Assembly: GCF_030159055.1 (NCBI RefSeq)
Contig: NZ_BQXQ01000016.1
Location: forward strand, 48,251 to 112,250
Source: Acidovorax sp. SUPP3334
Lineage (GTDB): Bacteria > Pseudomonadota > Gammaproteobacteria > Burkholderiales > Burkholderiaceae_C
Reading direction: 5' to 3'
DNA length: 64,000 nt
A model generated the notes under the pieces. It was not told the origin of the DNA. It worked only from the letters and a program-made list of their open reading frames with translations, and did no database searches. Numbering within the stretch: position 1 is the first letter of the stretch; every line of letters begins with the position of its first letter. Positions 1-8,198 of the stretch are shown one piece after another. A program made the translations under genes and the position numbers.

Positions 1-947
1 GCGGCGTAGGCGTCGAAGCGCTGCTGCCATTCGGCCTCGGCCTGGGCGCCGGTGTCCTTGGCGCTCCAGTCGGCATAGACCTCGGCCGGAATCTCGAACG
101 GCACGTGGTTCCAGCCGATGGCGTTGCGCGTGAGCGTGATCTCGTCGGCCCCCAGGGGCTCGCCGTGGGCCTTGGAGGTGTTCGCGCGGTTGGGCGAACC
201 CTTGCCGATGGCGGTCTTGCAGACGATGAGCGTGGGCTTGTCGAGGGAGGTCTTGGCGCTTTGCACGGCGGCGGCAACGGCCTCGACGTCGTGGCCGTCC
301 ACAGGGCCGATCACGTTCCAGCCGCAGGCGCGCAGGCGGGCCGGGGTGTCGTCCACGAACCAGGGGGCGACCTGGCCGTCGATGCTGATGCCGTTGTCGT
401 CGTACAGGGCGATCAGCTTGTTGAGCTTCCACGCACCGGCCAGCGACAGCGCTTCCTGGCTGATGCCTTCCATCAGGCAGCCATCGCCCAGGAAGACGTA
501 GGTGTGGTGGTCCACGACGGCGTGGCCGTCTCGGTTGAATTCCTTGGCCAGAAGCTTTTCGGCCAGCGCGAAGCCCACGGCATTGGTGATGCCCTGGCCC
601 AGCGGGCCGGTGGTGGTCTCGACGCCGGGCGTGATGCCGTATTCGGGGTGGCCGGCCGTCTTGCTGTGCAGCTGGCGGAAGTTCTTCAGCTCTTCCAGGG
701 CCAAGTCGTAGCCCGTGAGGTGCAGCAGCGCGTATAGCAGCATGGAGCCGTGGCCGTTGGAGAGCACGAAGCGGTCGCGGTCGAGCCACTGGGGGTTGGC
801 GGGGTTGTGCCGCAGATGGCGGCCCCACAGCGCGACGGCCATGTCGGCCATGCCCATCGGGGCGCCGGGATGGCCGGAATTGGCCTGTTGAACTGCGTCC
901 ATTGCGAGTGCGCGGATCGCATTCGCCATTTGTTGAGAATTGGCCAT
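1..947 (-). CDS. tkt: Transketolase, N-terminal part (cut by window edge)
   Basis: Thiamine-diphosphate enzyme of the pentose phosphate pathway, moving two-carbon ketol units between sugar phosphates in the cytoplasm. About 315 codons are present, starting ATGGCCAATTCT (read on the minus strand) and running off the left edge. The N-terminal GHPGAPMG segment, the [14 protein letters not shown] stretch and the [13 protein letters not shown] thiamine-binding motif near residue 155 are diagnostic. The C-terminal pyrimidine-binding and ketolase domains lie outside the window. It is divergent from speD across about 100 bases holding a candidate -10 box. Identity is secure; the full length cannot be judged here. 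Confidence 0.95.
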   Translation of the reverse strand, partial: MANSQQMANAIRALAMDAVQQANSGHPGAPMGMADMAVALWGRHLRHNPANPQWLDRDRFVLSNGHGSMLLYALLHLTGYDLALEELKNFRQLHSKTAGHPEYGITPGVETTTGPLGQGITNAVGFALAEKLLAKEFNRDGHAVVDHHTYVFLGDGCLMEGISQEALSLAGAWKLNKLIALYDDNGISIDGQVAPWFVDDTPARLRACGWNVIGPVDGHDVEAVAAAVQSAKTSLDKPTLIVCKTAIGKGSPNRANTSKAHGEPLGADEITLTRNAIGWNHVPFEIPAEVYADWSAKDTGAQAEAEWQQRFDAYA

Positions 948-990
948 CAGGGGCGGCTCCGGAAGGGGGGCGGTGGGGGGGAAACCCGGC

Positions 991-996
991 ATTTTA
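991..996 (-). promoter_or_regulatory. Candidate -10 box of tkt
   Basis: TAAAAT on the minus strand followed by GCCGGG, about 45 bases before the tkt start. No good -35 hexamer is visible. The same TAAAAT plus GC-rich tail recurs before fba, purE, purC, leuS and proA. Confidence 0.4.
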
Positions 997-1050
997 CCGG
1001 GGCGGCCCGGCGAGCCCCGTCCCCGGCCCGATGCACTACAGTGCAGCCCC

Positions 1051-1446
1051 ATGCAAGGCCTGCACCTCACCGCCGATCTTCACGGATGCCGATGCGCACC
1101 GCACTGGCTGACCGACGCCGCTGCGCTGGGTGGCGCCTGCGCCCAAGCAGTGCGGGCGGCCGGGCTGCAGGCGGTCGGCCAGTTGTTCCATGCCTTTCCC
1201 GCGACGGCCGATGGTCCGGGCGGCGTCACGGCGACGCTGCTGCTGGCCGAGTCGCACTTGTGCGTGCACACCTGGCCTGAAATGGGTGTGGTCACGCTGG
1301 ATGTCTACGTGTGCAATTTCGGGGCGGACCATTCGGCCAAGGCCGAATCGCTGATGGCAGCGCTGCTGGCGCTTTTTGCGCCGCAGCGGGCGGAGCGGCA
1401 TGCGCTGCAGCGCGGCGCCGTGGCGGCCGGGAGCGTGCCCGCATGA
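1051..1446 (+). CDS. speD: S-adenosylmethionine decarboxylase proenzyme
   Basis: Makes decarboxylated SAM, the aminopropyl donor for spermidine synthesis. The 131-aa protein has the size of bacterial class SpeD. The autocleavage site is visible as [14 protein letters not shown]: cleavage before Ser68 would create the pyruvoyl group. His73 and Cys88 (in VYVCNFG) keep the +5 and +20 spacing of the catalytic His and Cys known in the Thermotoga enzyme. The N-terminal HLTADLHGC is also typical. The stop overlaps the next start (ATGA), so translation is probably coupled to the nucleotidyltransferase gene, although no functional link is obvious. The start is the first in-frame ATG before HLTADL. No spermidine synthase gene is in the window. 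Confidence 0.93.
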   Translation: MQGLHLTADLHGCRCAPHWLTDAAALGGACAQAVRAAGLQAVGQLFHAFPATADGPGGVTATLLLAESHLCVHTWPEMGVVTLDVYVCNFGADHSAKAESLMAALLALFAPQRAERHALQRGAVAAGSVPA

Positions 1447-2219
1447 CGGCGCCCATGGATCGCTTTTCGTCGCCCGCACAGGTCCCGGCCATGGTGCTGG
1501 CTGCCGGCCGGGGCGAACGCATGCGCCCGCTGACCGATACGGTGCCAAAGCCTCTGCTGCCGGTGCAGGGCGTTGCGCTGCTGGAGTGGCACCTGCGCGC
1601 CCTGGCCCAGGCCGGCGTGCCGAATGCCGTCATCAACACGGCGTGGCTGGGCGCGCAGATCAGCGAGCGATTTGGGGGTGTTTTTGGCCTCCAGCGCAAT
1701 GAATACGGCGGGAGTGCGCTATCAATTTCATACTCGCATGAGGGCCTTGATTTCGGGCGTGCGCTGGAGACCGCCGGCGGCATCGCCCGCGCTTTGCCCC
1801 AGCTGGGGCCGGTGTTCTGGCTGGCGGCGGGCGATGTCTTCGCGCCTGATTTCGTGTTCGCGGCCGATGCGGTGCATCGCTTTGCCGGCGGTACCGCGCT
1901 GGCCCACCTGTGGCTGGTGCCCAACCCGGCGCACAACCCGCGCGGTGACTTTGGTCTGTCGGAGCAGGGCGTGGCCTTGAACCTTCCGGCGGACAGCCCC
2001 GAGCCGCGCTACACCTACAGCACCCTCGCGCTGCTGCGGGCAGAGTTGTTCCAGTCCCCGTGGTGCGATCTGCCTGCCGGCAACCCGCAGGGCGAGAGTG
2101 CGGCCCTTGCGCCGCTGCTGCGCCGGGCGATGGATGCAGGCCGCGTCACCGCATCGCTCTACACGGGCCGCTGGACCGACGTGGGCACGCCCGAGCGGCT
2201 GGCGCAGCTCAACGCCTGA
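1443..2219 (+). CDS. murU: N-acetylmuramate 1-phosphate uridylyltransferase-like nucleotidyltransferase
   Basis: A 258-aa sugar-phosphate nucleotidyltransferase. The N-terminal signature LAAGRGERMRPLTDTVPKPL binds the nucleotide, and GDVFAP carries the metal-binding aspartate. Size and motifs fit MurU, which activates recycled N-acetylmuramate 1-phosphate to UDP-MurNAc in peptidoglycan recycling; mannose-1-phosphate guanylyltransferase is the alternative. It overlaps speD by four bases. Residues 82-98, just before the conserved YS-EG...LETAGGI stretch, are encoded by an in-frame copy of the dispersed repeat described below and look like an extra surface loop compared with MurU proteins. A later in-frame ATG (codon 5) could also be used. 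Confidence 0.85.
   Translation: MTAPMDRFSSPAQVPAMVLAAGRGERMRPLTDTVPKPLLPVQGVALLEWHLRALAQAGVPNAVINTAWLGAQISERFGGVFGLQRNEYGGSALSISYSHEGLDFGRALETAGGIARALPQLGPVFWLAAGDVFAPDFVFAADAVHRFAGGTALAHLWLVPNPAHNPRGDFGLSEQGVALNLPADSPEPRYTYSTLALLRAELFQSPWCDLPAGNPQGESAALAPLLRRAMDAGRVTASLYTGRWTDVGTPERLAQLNA
1686..1734 (+). repeat. Dispersed repeat copy 1 (type I), inside murU
   Basis: Begins with GGCCTCCAGCGCAAT, identical to the arm of copy 2, followed by a GGCGGG segment and GCTATCAATTTCATAC. It is in frame and open, coding for an extra loop of the enzyme. Orientation is given as arm first, GCTAT hairpin last. Confidence 0.75.
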
Positions 2220-2286
2220 GCCTGACCCGAGCTGCCGAGCGCCTCCGCGCGCGCTTGTGCTGCGTTCGCTCTGTGCCTGCCATTCC

Positions 2287-3036
2287 CTACTGGGGCGGCG
2301 GCGTGCTGGCGTGCGCGGGCTGCACGGCGATGCGGGCGCCGGCCTCGCAGTTGCGGAACATCCACTGGCTGGGCATGAAGCGCGCTTGGGGGCCGTCCGG
2401 TGCGGGCTTGCCGACTTCGGCTTGTACGTCGTACGGAATGTGCGGCGCCTGGAACACGGCGATCTGCCCCTTCTTGCAGGCAAGCGCCGGCACCACCTTG
2501 TTGGGCACCCAGCTTTGGCTGGCACTGTCGTAGCGGTAGAGCGGGCCGATGCGCTGGTCCTGCGCCAGTTCCACGCGCAGCGGCGTGATCTGCAGCGCGC
2601 TCGCCCACACCCCCGCCACCAGCACCGGCTGCGAAAAGCGCACGGCTTCCAGACCGTGCAGCGCCAGGGGGCGCACCGGCTCGCCCTTGTCGAACGGGTC
2701 CTGCCGGTTGATCAGGCTGCCGGCCGGAATCAGCAGTTCGCCGTATTGAAAATCTTGAGGCAGGGCGAAACGCTCGCGGCTTGCGCGGTACGCGGCGCCG
2801 TTCTTCCAGTCCTGCCGCTCGCTGTGCGACAGGTACAGACGCAGTCCCAGCCAGGCATCGCACAGCAGTGCCACCGCGCAAAGCGCCAGCAGAGCGCGCC
2901 GCGACAGCAGCCATTTCTGGGGCAGGTCGATCCACAGCGCATAGGCGCCATAGCCCAGCAGCGCGATGGTCAGGACAAGGCCCAGCAGAGGCAGAAAACT
3001 CGTCAGGATGAACTGCAGCGGGGCGAAACCGGACAT
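2287..3036 (-). CDS. Uncharacterised membrane-anchored protein
   Basis: I do not recognise a family. The 249-aa protein opens with two hydrophobic helices (about residues 8-35 and 48-70, separated by a basic segment LPQKWLLSRR). A soluble domain of about 180 residues follows, probably periplasmic, containing FQYGELLIPAGSLINR and a C-terminal MFRNCEAGARIAV. It is convergent with murU (67 bases between stops) and divergent from pepP. The real-gene call rests on length, helix pattern and the absence of a competing frame. No function is assigned. Confidence 0.75.
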   Translation of the reverse strand: MSGFAPLQFILTSFLPLLGLVLTIALLGYGAYALWIDLPQKWLLSRRALLALCAVALLCDAWLGLRLYLSHSERQDWKNGAAYRASRERFALPQDFQYGELLIPAGSLINRQDPFDKGEPVRPLALHGLEAVRFSQPVLVAGVWASALQITPLRVELAQDQRIGPLYRYDSASQSWVPNKVVPALACKKGQIAVFQAPHIPYDVQAEVGKPAPDGPQARFMPSQWMFRNCEAGARIAVQPAHASTPPPQ

Positions 3037-3180
3037 GGACCGTATCCAATCAAAACAGGCGATGCGGCATTTTCAGCGTGTTTTGCGCCGCTGCCGTGAC
3101 GGTGAAAAGCAATGCTGCGAAATGTAAAGAGTGCAGCCAAATTGCAAAAACAGCCTGCCCGATGCCCTGAGAATGGCTGC

Positions 3181-4572
3181 ATGAGCCCACAGAACTCCCC
3201 CTACGCCCAGCGCCGCGCCCGCCTTGCCTCGATGCTCGGCGAAGGTGGCATCGCCATCGTGCCCACCGCGCCAGAGCGCCCCCGCAACCGGGACAGCGAC
3301 TTCCTGTACCGGCACGACAGCTACTTCCACTACCTCACCGGGTTCACCGAACCCGGCGCCTGCCTGGTGATCACCGCACAGGGCGCGAGCACGCTGTTTT
3401 GCCAGCCCAAGGACCTGGAGCGGGAAATCTGGGACGGTTACCGCCTCGGCCCCGAAGCGGCGGTCGGCACGCTCGGCGTGGACGCGGCGCACTCCTCGGC
3501 GCTTCTGGAGTCGCAGCTGCCCCGACTTCTGGAAAACCGCAGCCGGGTCTGGTACCCGTTCGCCATCCACGCCGGCCTGGCCGCTCGCGTGGAAGGCTGG
3601 CTGAACCAGGTGCGTGCGCGGGTGCGCTACGGCGCACTGTGCCCCGCGCAGCAGGACGATCTGTGCACCTTGCTCGATGAGATGCGGCTCGTGAAAGACG
3701 CGCAGGAGCAGGACATCATGCGCCGCGCCTCGGCCATCAGCGCACAGGCCCACATCCGCGCCATGCAGCGCAGCGCACGCATGCTGCGCGCCGGCGAAGA
3801 CGTGCGCGAATTCCACCTCGACGCCGAGCTGCTGCACGCCTTCCGCGAGGGAGGCTCGCAATGCCCGGCCTACAACTCCATCGTCGCTGCGGGTGCCAAT
3901 GCCTGCGTGCTGCATTACCGCGCCGACGCAGCCCCCGTGCGCGACGGAGAACTGGTGCTGATCGATGCCGGCTGCGAGCTCGACGGCTACGCCAGCGACA
4001 TCACGCGCACCTTTCCTGCCAATGGCCGCTTCACCGGCCCGCAGCGCGCGCTGTACGACCTGGTGCTGGCCAGCCAGGACGCCGCCATCGCCGCGACGAA
4101 GGCCGGTGCCCGCTTCAACGACCCGCACGACGCCACGGTGGCGGTGCTCGCGCAGGGCATGCTGGACCTGGGCCTGCTCGACCGCAACGCGGTGGGCACC
4201 GCGCAGGACGTGATCGACAGCCGCGCGTACTTTCAGTTCTACATGCACCGCACGGGGCATTGGCTGGGCATGGACGTGCACGACTGCGGCAGCTACGTGG
4301 AGCCCTCCGAGGTCGGCCAGGTCAGCGAGCGCAAGGACCCGCTTTCGGGCGAGACCATTACCAACCGTCCCAGCCGCATCCTGCGCCCCGGCATGGTGCT
4401 GACGATCGAGCCGGGCCTGTACGTTCGCCCGGCGCCGGGCGTGCCCGAGGCCTTCCACCACCTGGGTATCCGCATCGAAGACGACGCGATCGTCACCGAC
4501 GGTGGCTGCGAACTCATCACGCGCGGCGTGCCGGTGAAGGCGGATGAGATCGAAGCGCTCATGCGCGCTTGA
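3181..4572 (+). CDS. pepP: Xaa-Pro aminopeptidase
   Basis: Dinuclear-metal aminopeptidase releasing N-terminal residues ahead of proline; cytoplasmic, M24B family. The five metal ligands sit in recognisable contexts: two Asp in LIDAGCELDGYASDITRTF, His in HRTGHWLGMDVHD, Glu in TIEPGLY and Glu in GIRIEDD. The N-terminal aminopeptidase-P domain begins YAQRRARLASML. The frame is open from 3112, but the chosen ATG gives 463 aa, close to the family norm of about 440-460; the upstream 23 residues have no family character. The gene appears monocistronic. Confidence 0.93.
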   Translation: MSPQNSPYAQRRARLASMLGEGGIAIVPTAPERPRNRDSDFLYRHDSYFHYLTGFTEPGACLVITAQGASTLFCQPKDLEREIWDGYRLGPEAAVGTLGVDAAHSSALLESQLPRLLENRSRVWYPFAIHAGLAARVEGWLNQVRARVRYGALCPAQQDDLCTLLDEMRLVKDAQEQDIMRRASAISAQAHIRAMQRSARMLRAGEDVREFHLDAELLHAFREGGSQCPAYNSIVAAGANACVLHYRADAAPVRDGELVLIDAGCELDGYASDITRTFPANGRFTGPQRALYDLVLASQDAAIAATKAGARFNDPHDATVAVLAQGMLDLGLLDRNAVGTAQDVIDSRAYFQFYMHRTGHWLGMDVHDCGSYVEPSEVGQVSERKDPLSGETITNRPSRILRPGMVLTIEPGLYVRPAPGVPEAFHHLGIRIEDDAIVTDGGCELITRGVPVKADEIEALMRA

Positions 4573-4703
4573 GGCCAGCGCCTTCGCGGCGTGTGTGCTG
4601 TGTGGTGCGTCTGCACTGCGCAGCATGAACGGCCTGCCCAGTCCGGTGGCCGGGCCTTGCCCATGAGGCAGCGAGCTCTGGTCGCTGCGGCGGAGCGCGC
4701 ACC

Positions 4704-4955
4704 ATGCGCGTGATGGCGCTGTGCATCGCGGCGTGCGCCCTGGCGTGCATCGGCACGGCACTGTGGCTTTTGTTGTTCGTCGCGGCGCAGTACTACGGCA
4801 GTGCCGGGTACGCGCCCCACTCTGCGGCCATGCCGGGCTATGCGGCTGGCACCGTGCAGGCCGATGGCGACGGCATTTTCATTCCCGGCATGCTGCTGCT
4901 GGCCGTTGGCGTTTTCCTCGGCAAATGGGCGCTCAACCTGTGGCGCCATCTTTAG
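4704..4955 (+). CDS. Small two-helix membrane protein
   Basis: An 83-aa reading frame, not recognised. Residues 1-30 form a hydrophobic helix (MALCIAACALACIGTALWLL). A Tyr/Gly/Pro-rich loop follows, then a second helix FIPGMLLLAVGVFLGKWALNLW ending in RHL. The hydrophobic pattern with terminal positive charges supports a real inner-membrane protein. No strong ribosome-binding site is visible and the gene is alone between pepP and the type III locus, so it could be spurious. Confidence 0.5.
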   Translation: MRVMALCIAACALACIGTALWLLLFVAAQYYGSAGYAPHSAAMPGYAAGTVQADGDGIFIPGMLLLAVGVFLGKWALNLWRHL

Positions 4956-5271
4956 CCGCAGAGTTCCTGGCGGGCGGCCACCGCGCGTCAGCCCCGGTTT
5001 TTTGAGCGACTGCCTTGAGCGCCTGCCTCTCGGGGGCGAGTGAGTGCCCCGCAATGCACCTTGCGTTTCCATAAGTCCCTGCGGGACGCTCTGGCCGTCT
5101 TTCCGTTTCGCATTCTTCTTCATTCCTTCGTTGGTTCGGGCATGGGCCGCCGCCGCGCGCCCAACGATGCCAGCGTCGGCACACCTTCAGAGACAAGGGC
5201 CGGCGGGTGTAAAGGGCACCCAATCCGCACGTCGCGGAATACATCAACGAAAAACGGTTGGAAGAAAGACG
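4956..5271. other. 316-base non-coding stretch carrying the PIP box
   Basis: No convincing gene. It is AT-richer than its surroundings between 5095 and 5135, where the PIP box lies. A GAAGAAAG ribosome-binding site ends it just before the chaperone ATG at 5272. Confidence 0.6.
5107..5131 (+). promoter_or_regulatory. Plant-inducible promoter (PIP) box
   Basis: TTCGC-N15-TTCGT: exactly 15 bases separate the two half-sites, matching the TTCGB-N15-TTCGB element bound by HrpX/HrpB-type AraC activators. A weak -10-like sequence starts about 31 bases downstream (around 5162). The box precedes the chaperone-effector genes by 140 bases and points at them. Confidence 0.75.
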
Positions 5272-5748
5272 ATGAAAAACGAAAAGCCAAAGCCATCACC
5301 GCGCAGCCCCGTGCTGTCCACACGGCGCAAAGCCTGCATCCGGGAGGCCGCCTTGCAGATGGGAGCCGATGCGGCCATCGCCCGGACGTTTGGGGAGACA
5401 GGGGAGACAAAAGTAGGAACGTTCACGCTCAGCGTGAAACCCTTGAGCCATCAGGAAGACGGCCCATGGGTAGCCATTGCAACGATGGCCCGGCCCGATC
5501 GGATGCCCGAGGAAACCTGGACCGACGCACTGCTGTTGGCCAACGGGCAGTCGATGCTCAGTTCCGGCGTGGGATACGGCCTCGAAGACAACGGTGACGC
5601 CGTGCTGGTGCGCCGCCTGGAAACGCAGCAGGAAAGCCAGCAGTTGCTGGCCGTGCAGCTGTGCGGTTTGCTGGCCATGTGCCAGGCCACCCGCGAGGGC
5701 GCGCAGGCGCTGGGCGCAGCGCCGCAGCCCGAAGGGGGTGTGCGATGA
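5272..5748 (+). CDS. Putative type III secretion chaperone (first of pair)
   Basis: A 158-aa protein, not identified by name. After a basic N-terminus it shows the class I chaperone plan: an N-terminal helix, a beta-sheet core and a C-terminal helix. The core reads VGTFTLSVKPLSH and WVAIATMARP, followed by the amphipathic ALLLANGQSMLSSGVGYGLEDNG stretch; the final helix is SQQLLAVQLCGLLAMCQATR. The ATG at 5272 has a GAAGAAAG ribosome-binding site; the frame is open further upstream but that part lacks coding character and contains the PIP box. The stop overlaps the next start (ATGA). The chaperone role is inferred from size, fold pattern, the PIP box and the downstream effector-like gene. Confidence 0.65.
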   Translation: MKNEKPKPSPRSPVLSTRRKACIREAALQMGADAAIARTFGETGETKVGTFTLSVKPLSHQEDGPWVAIATMARPDRMPEETWTDALLLANGQSMLSSGVGYGLEDNGDAVLVRRLETQQESQQLLAVQLCGLLAMCQATREGAQALGAAPQPEGGVR

Positions 5749-6236
5749 GCGCCGTCCTCACTGCCCCTGCGCAACCGGTTGCTCCCGTGCAGGAGTTCGA
5801 AGCCTCGCCCCGCGTGCTGGCGTTGATCCGTGACACCGCCTTGTTCCTGGGCGCATCACCGGAGCAGGCCCGGGAGGCCTCGCGCACCGGAACCATCGCC
5901 CTCCAAAGCCGCACCCTTGCCTTGGTGCCCGACATGGATGAAGAGGTGCTGATCCTGTCCGCCCCCCTGCCCGCAGACTGCCTGGACGATCCGGCCCGGC
6001 GCGTGGCGGCGCTGCGGGCCTGCACAGCGCTGATGCTCAGCTTTGGTGCCGTCTTCGCACGCGGCATCGCCGGTCCGCAAGTGCTGGGCCGCTGTCCGTT
6101 GGTCAACACATCGGCGGAGGTCGTCGGCCGACATCTGCTGCAACTCGCGGCACTTGCCAATGCCGTGCAGGCGGGCGTTCCCCGCGCGGCGAACGAAGCC
6201 TGCGCCGACCGGAAGGAGCCTTCCCATGCTGAATAA
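5745..6236 (+). CDS. Putative type III secretion chaperone (second of pair)
   Basis: A 163-aa protein with a similar plan: helix RVLALIRDTALFLGAS, a strand region ending in LALVPDMDEEVLILSAPLP, then helical RRVAALRACTALMLSFGAVFARG and a last helix VVGRHLLQLAALANAVQ. The ALVPDMDEEVLILSAPLP segment resembles the LDPD-and-strand region of CesT-like chaperones. It starts inside the stop of the first chaperone and ends 11 bases into the effector gene, so all three are probably translated as a unit. Two chaperones may form a heterodimer or bind different parts of the effector; that is inference. Confidence 0.6.
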   Translation: MSAVLTAPAQPVAPVQEFEASPRVLALIRDTALFLGASPEQAREASRTGTIALQSRTLALVPDMDEEVLILSAPLPADCLDDPARRVAALRACTALMLSFGAVFARGIAGPQVLGRCPLVNTSAEVVGRHLLQLAALANAVQAGVPRAANEACADRKEPSHAE

Positions 6237-7998
6237 AACGAACGCGTCAGACTCGACCACTCCGGTCCGCTCGGCACCCCCCTCCGGGGCCCAAACGCCC
6301 CAGGTGCGATCCACGGGCGCCAGCACGTCCGGCCGCCTGCAGCATGAGGCGCTGATTGGTCGGCGAGGCCTGTCCCATCCGCGGCCCGAGACGATGCCGC
6401 CGCGCCAGCACCTGGCGCTTCAAGAAGGGGATTCCTTCTCGCTGCTGTCCAGTCCCACGCGTTCCGAGTCCTTTCATACCCCCACGGCCGGGATCAGTGA
6501 CCGATGGGGTGGCAGCGAGCCGGTCACTCCGAATGCGGAAGGCTCCAGGGGCGGCTCGGCGATGAACGGGTTCGCGACCGCGAATGCATCGTTCCGGATC
6601 ATGGCCGGATTGCCGGAGATGAATGATCTCGTCGATATTCCGCTGGATCGTTTCATGCGCGACAGCCGTCGCATCGACATGCCGCCCTTGGAGGAAAGCG
6701 AGGCGCCGGTGATGCCCGAGGCGCAGAGCTGGAACGCGATGCTGAGGCAGCTGGGCAGTGGTGCCCTGCAAACCGGAGGGGCGGCTTTGCATCGGCTGGG
6801 CGAAGCGGCCACGGCGGCCCGCACCGCAGTCTCGGAGTCCACCACGGTTCAGGCGGTCGGCTCGATGCTGCCCAGCCAGCGCATCATGGGCGCGGCATTG
6901 GGCCATGGCATCCATCAGGCCGCCTCCGTCTTCGTGCCGACCTTCGTGCGCGAAATGATGGCGGAGTCCATGAAAGTCGCATTTCACACCGCGTCGCCCT
7001 CCATGGTCCTGGGCATGCAGCTGGGGGTGGGGCTGCTCAACATCGGCATGGCCGTGATGCGGGAGCGGCGGGAGGCCAGAGATCCGGACGCGGCCGCGCG
7101 GGGCTTTCATGCGATGACTGCGTCGCAGTGGGCCGCTTGCTCTGACGACCAGAAGACAACGCTGCGCAATACGCAAAAGCGCATGTCGCGCCTCGTGACT
7201 TTGGAGCAAATCGCCGCTTCCATGACCTCGACCGGGCTTTCGCTGCACGGCACGCTCACCGGCAATGCGGTGATGGCCGCAGATGCGCTCGCAGTGGACA
7301 TCAAGACCATGGCGTATTCCTTTGCGCGCGACTTCATCCAGGCGTCTTTCAGCATGGTCGGCACCGAGGGGGAAACGTCGGGCGGCGTGAGCGGCAGCCA
7401 CCTCAACTCGGCCAGCCTCTTCTATGGATTGGCCAACGTCGTGGGCAACGAAGCGTGGTCCGAGCTTCCGATTCTGGGAGGAGACACCGCCGCCGCCCGC
7501 GCCGTGCTGCTGGATGGGGCCAGCAGCAGCGGCGCCCGAAGCGCTGCGTGGGGCGAAATCGCTGGGGCATCCGCCATCAAGGCCGCCATCAACTGGGCGG
7601 TGGAGACTGCGGACTGGACCTCCGTCACCCAGCAGGAGGCGCTGCAGTCCGATACGGTGCAGCAGTGGAATCCCCGCATCACGGGAACGGACTACGGCCG
7701 GTTGCTGGACCAGACGCCGGCCCGCATCACCGCCATCACTGCCGGGAATGCCGTTTTCAACATTCTCGGAAATGTGAACCGGGCGGGCACGCCAGGGCAG
7801 CAGGACTTCGTGAGCAACACCCTCGCCGGCATGTTGGCGGGTCTGCAGTACGCAGCCATCGGCGGCAGCTGGCAGGCGGAGGGCGCGGTCCGTGCGGCGC
7901 GTCGGGAAGCCGAGGCCGAAGTTCTCAATGCGGGCGGGGTCTCTCAGGAAGGGCTGCGGCAACGCCGGACCCATCCGTCGGGCGACGCACAGGCCTGA
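6226..7998 (+). CDS. Candidate type III secreted effector, unknown family
   Basis: A 590-aa protein with a strong GGAAGGAG ribosome-binding site. The first 110 residues are rich in Ser, Thr, Pro and Arg with few acidic residues, as in type III secretion signals. The rest is helical with moderately hydrophobic segments: SMVLGMQLGVGLLNIGMAVM near residues 265-285, and ITAITAGNAVFNILGNV near 505-520. I could not match it to a known effector; overall build recalls large hydrophobic effectors such as HopD/XopB, but no motif confirms this. No catalytic signature was seen. Effector status rests on the PIP box, paired chaperone-like genes, operon overlap and N-terminal composition. Its G+C looks slightly below the neighbours. 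Confidence 0.65.
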   Translation: MLNKTNASDSTTPVRSAPPSGAQTPQVRSTGASTSGRLQHEALIGRRGLSHPRPETMPPRQHLALQEGDSFSLLSSPTRSESFHTPTAGISDRWGGSEPVTPNAEGSRGGSAMNGFATANASFRIMAGLPEMNDLVDIPLDRFMRDSRRIDMPPLEESEAPVMPEAQSWNAMLRQLGSGALQTGGAALHRLGEAATAARTAVSESTTVQAVGSMLPSQRIMGAALGHGIHQAASVFVPTFVREMMAESMKVAFHTASPSMVLGMQLGVGLLNIGMAVMRERREARDPDAAARGFHAMTASQWAACSDDQKTTLRNTQKRMSRLVTLEQIAASMTSTGLSLHGTLTGNAVMAADALAVDIKTMAYSFARDFIQASFSMVGTEGETSGGVSGSHLNSASLFYGLANVVGNEAWSELPILGGDTAAARAVLLDGASSSGARSAAWGEIAGASAIKAAINWAVETADWTSVTQQEALQSDTVQQWNPRITGTDYGRLLDQTPARITAITAGNAVFNILGNVNRAGTPGQQDFVSNTLAGMLAGLQYAAIGGSWQAEGAVRAARREAEAEVLNAGGVSQEGLRQRRTHPSGDAQA

Positions 7999-8198
7999 GC
8001 CCTTGATGCCACCAGATAGGCGGGTCCTTGCGCAGTGCCGAGCGCGGCAAGGCCCGCCGCATTGGAGAACACTTGCCAATCCATCCATTGCGCCATGGAC
8101 CGATACCGATGAGAGCCCGGGTCGGTCCGGAGTTTATGTAACCTGTTTTCATGCAAAATTGAAACCCGATTACATCCACGCAGAGAGAGCCGAACGCC

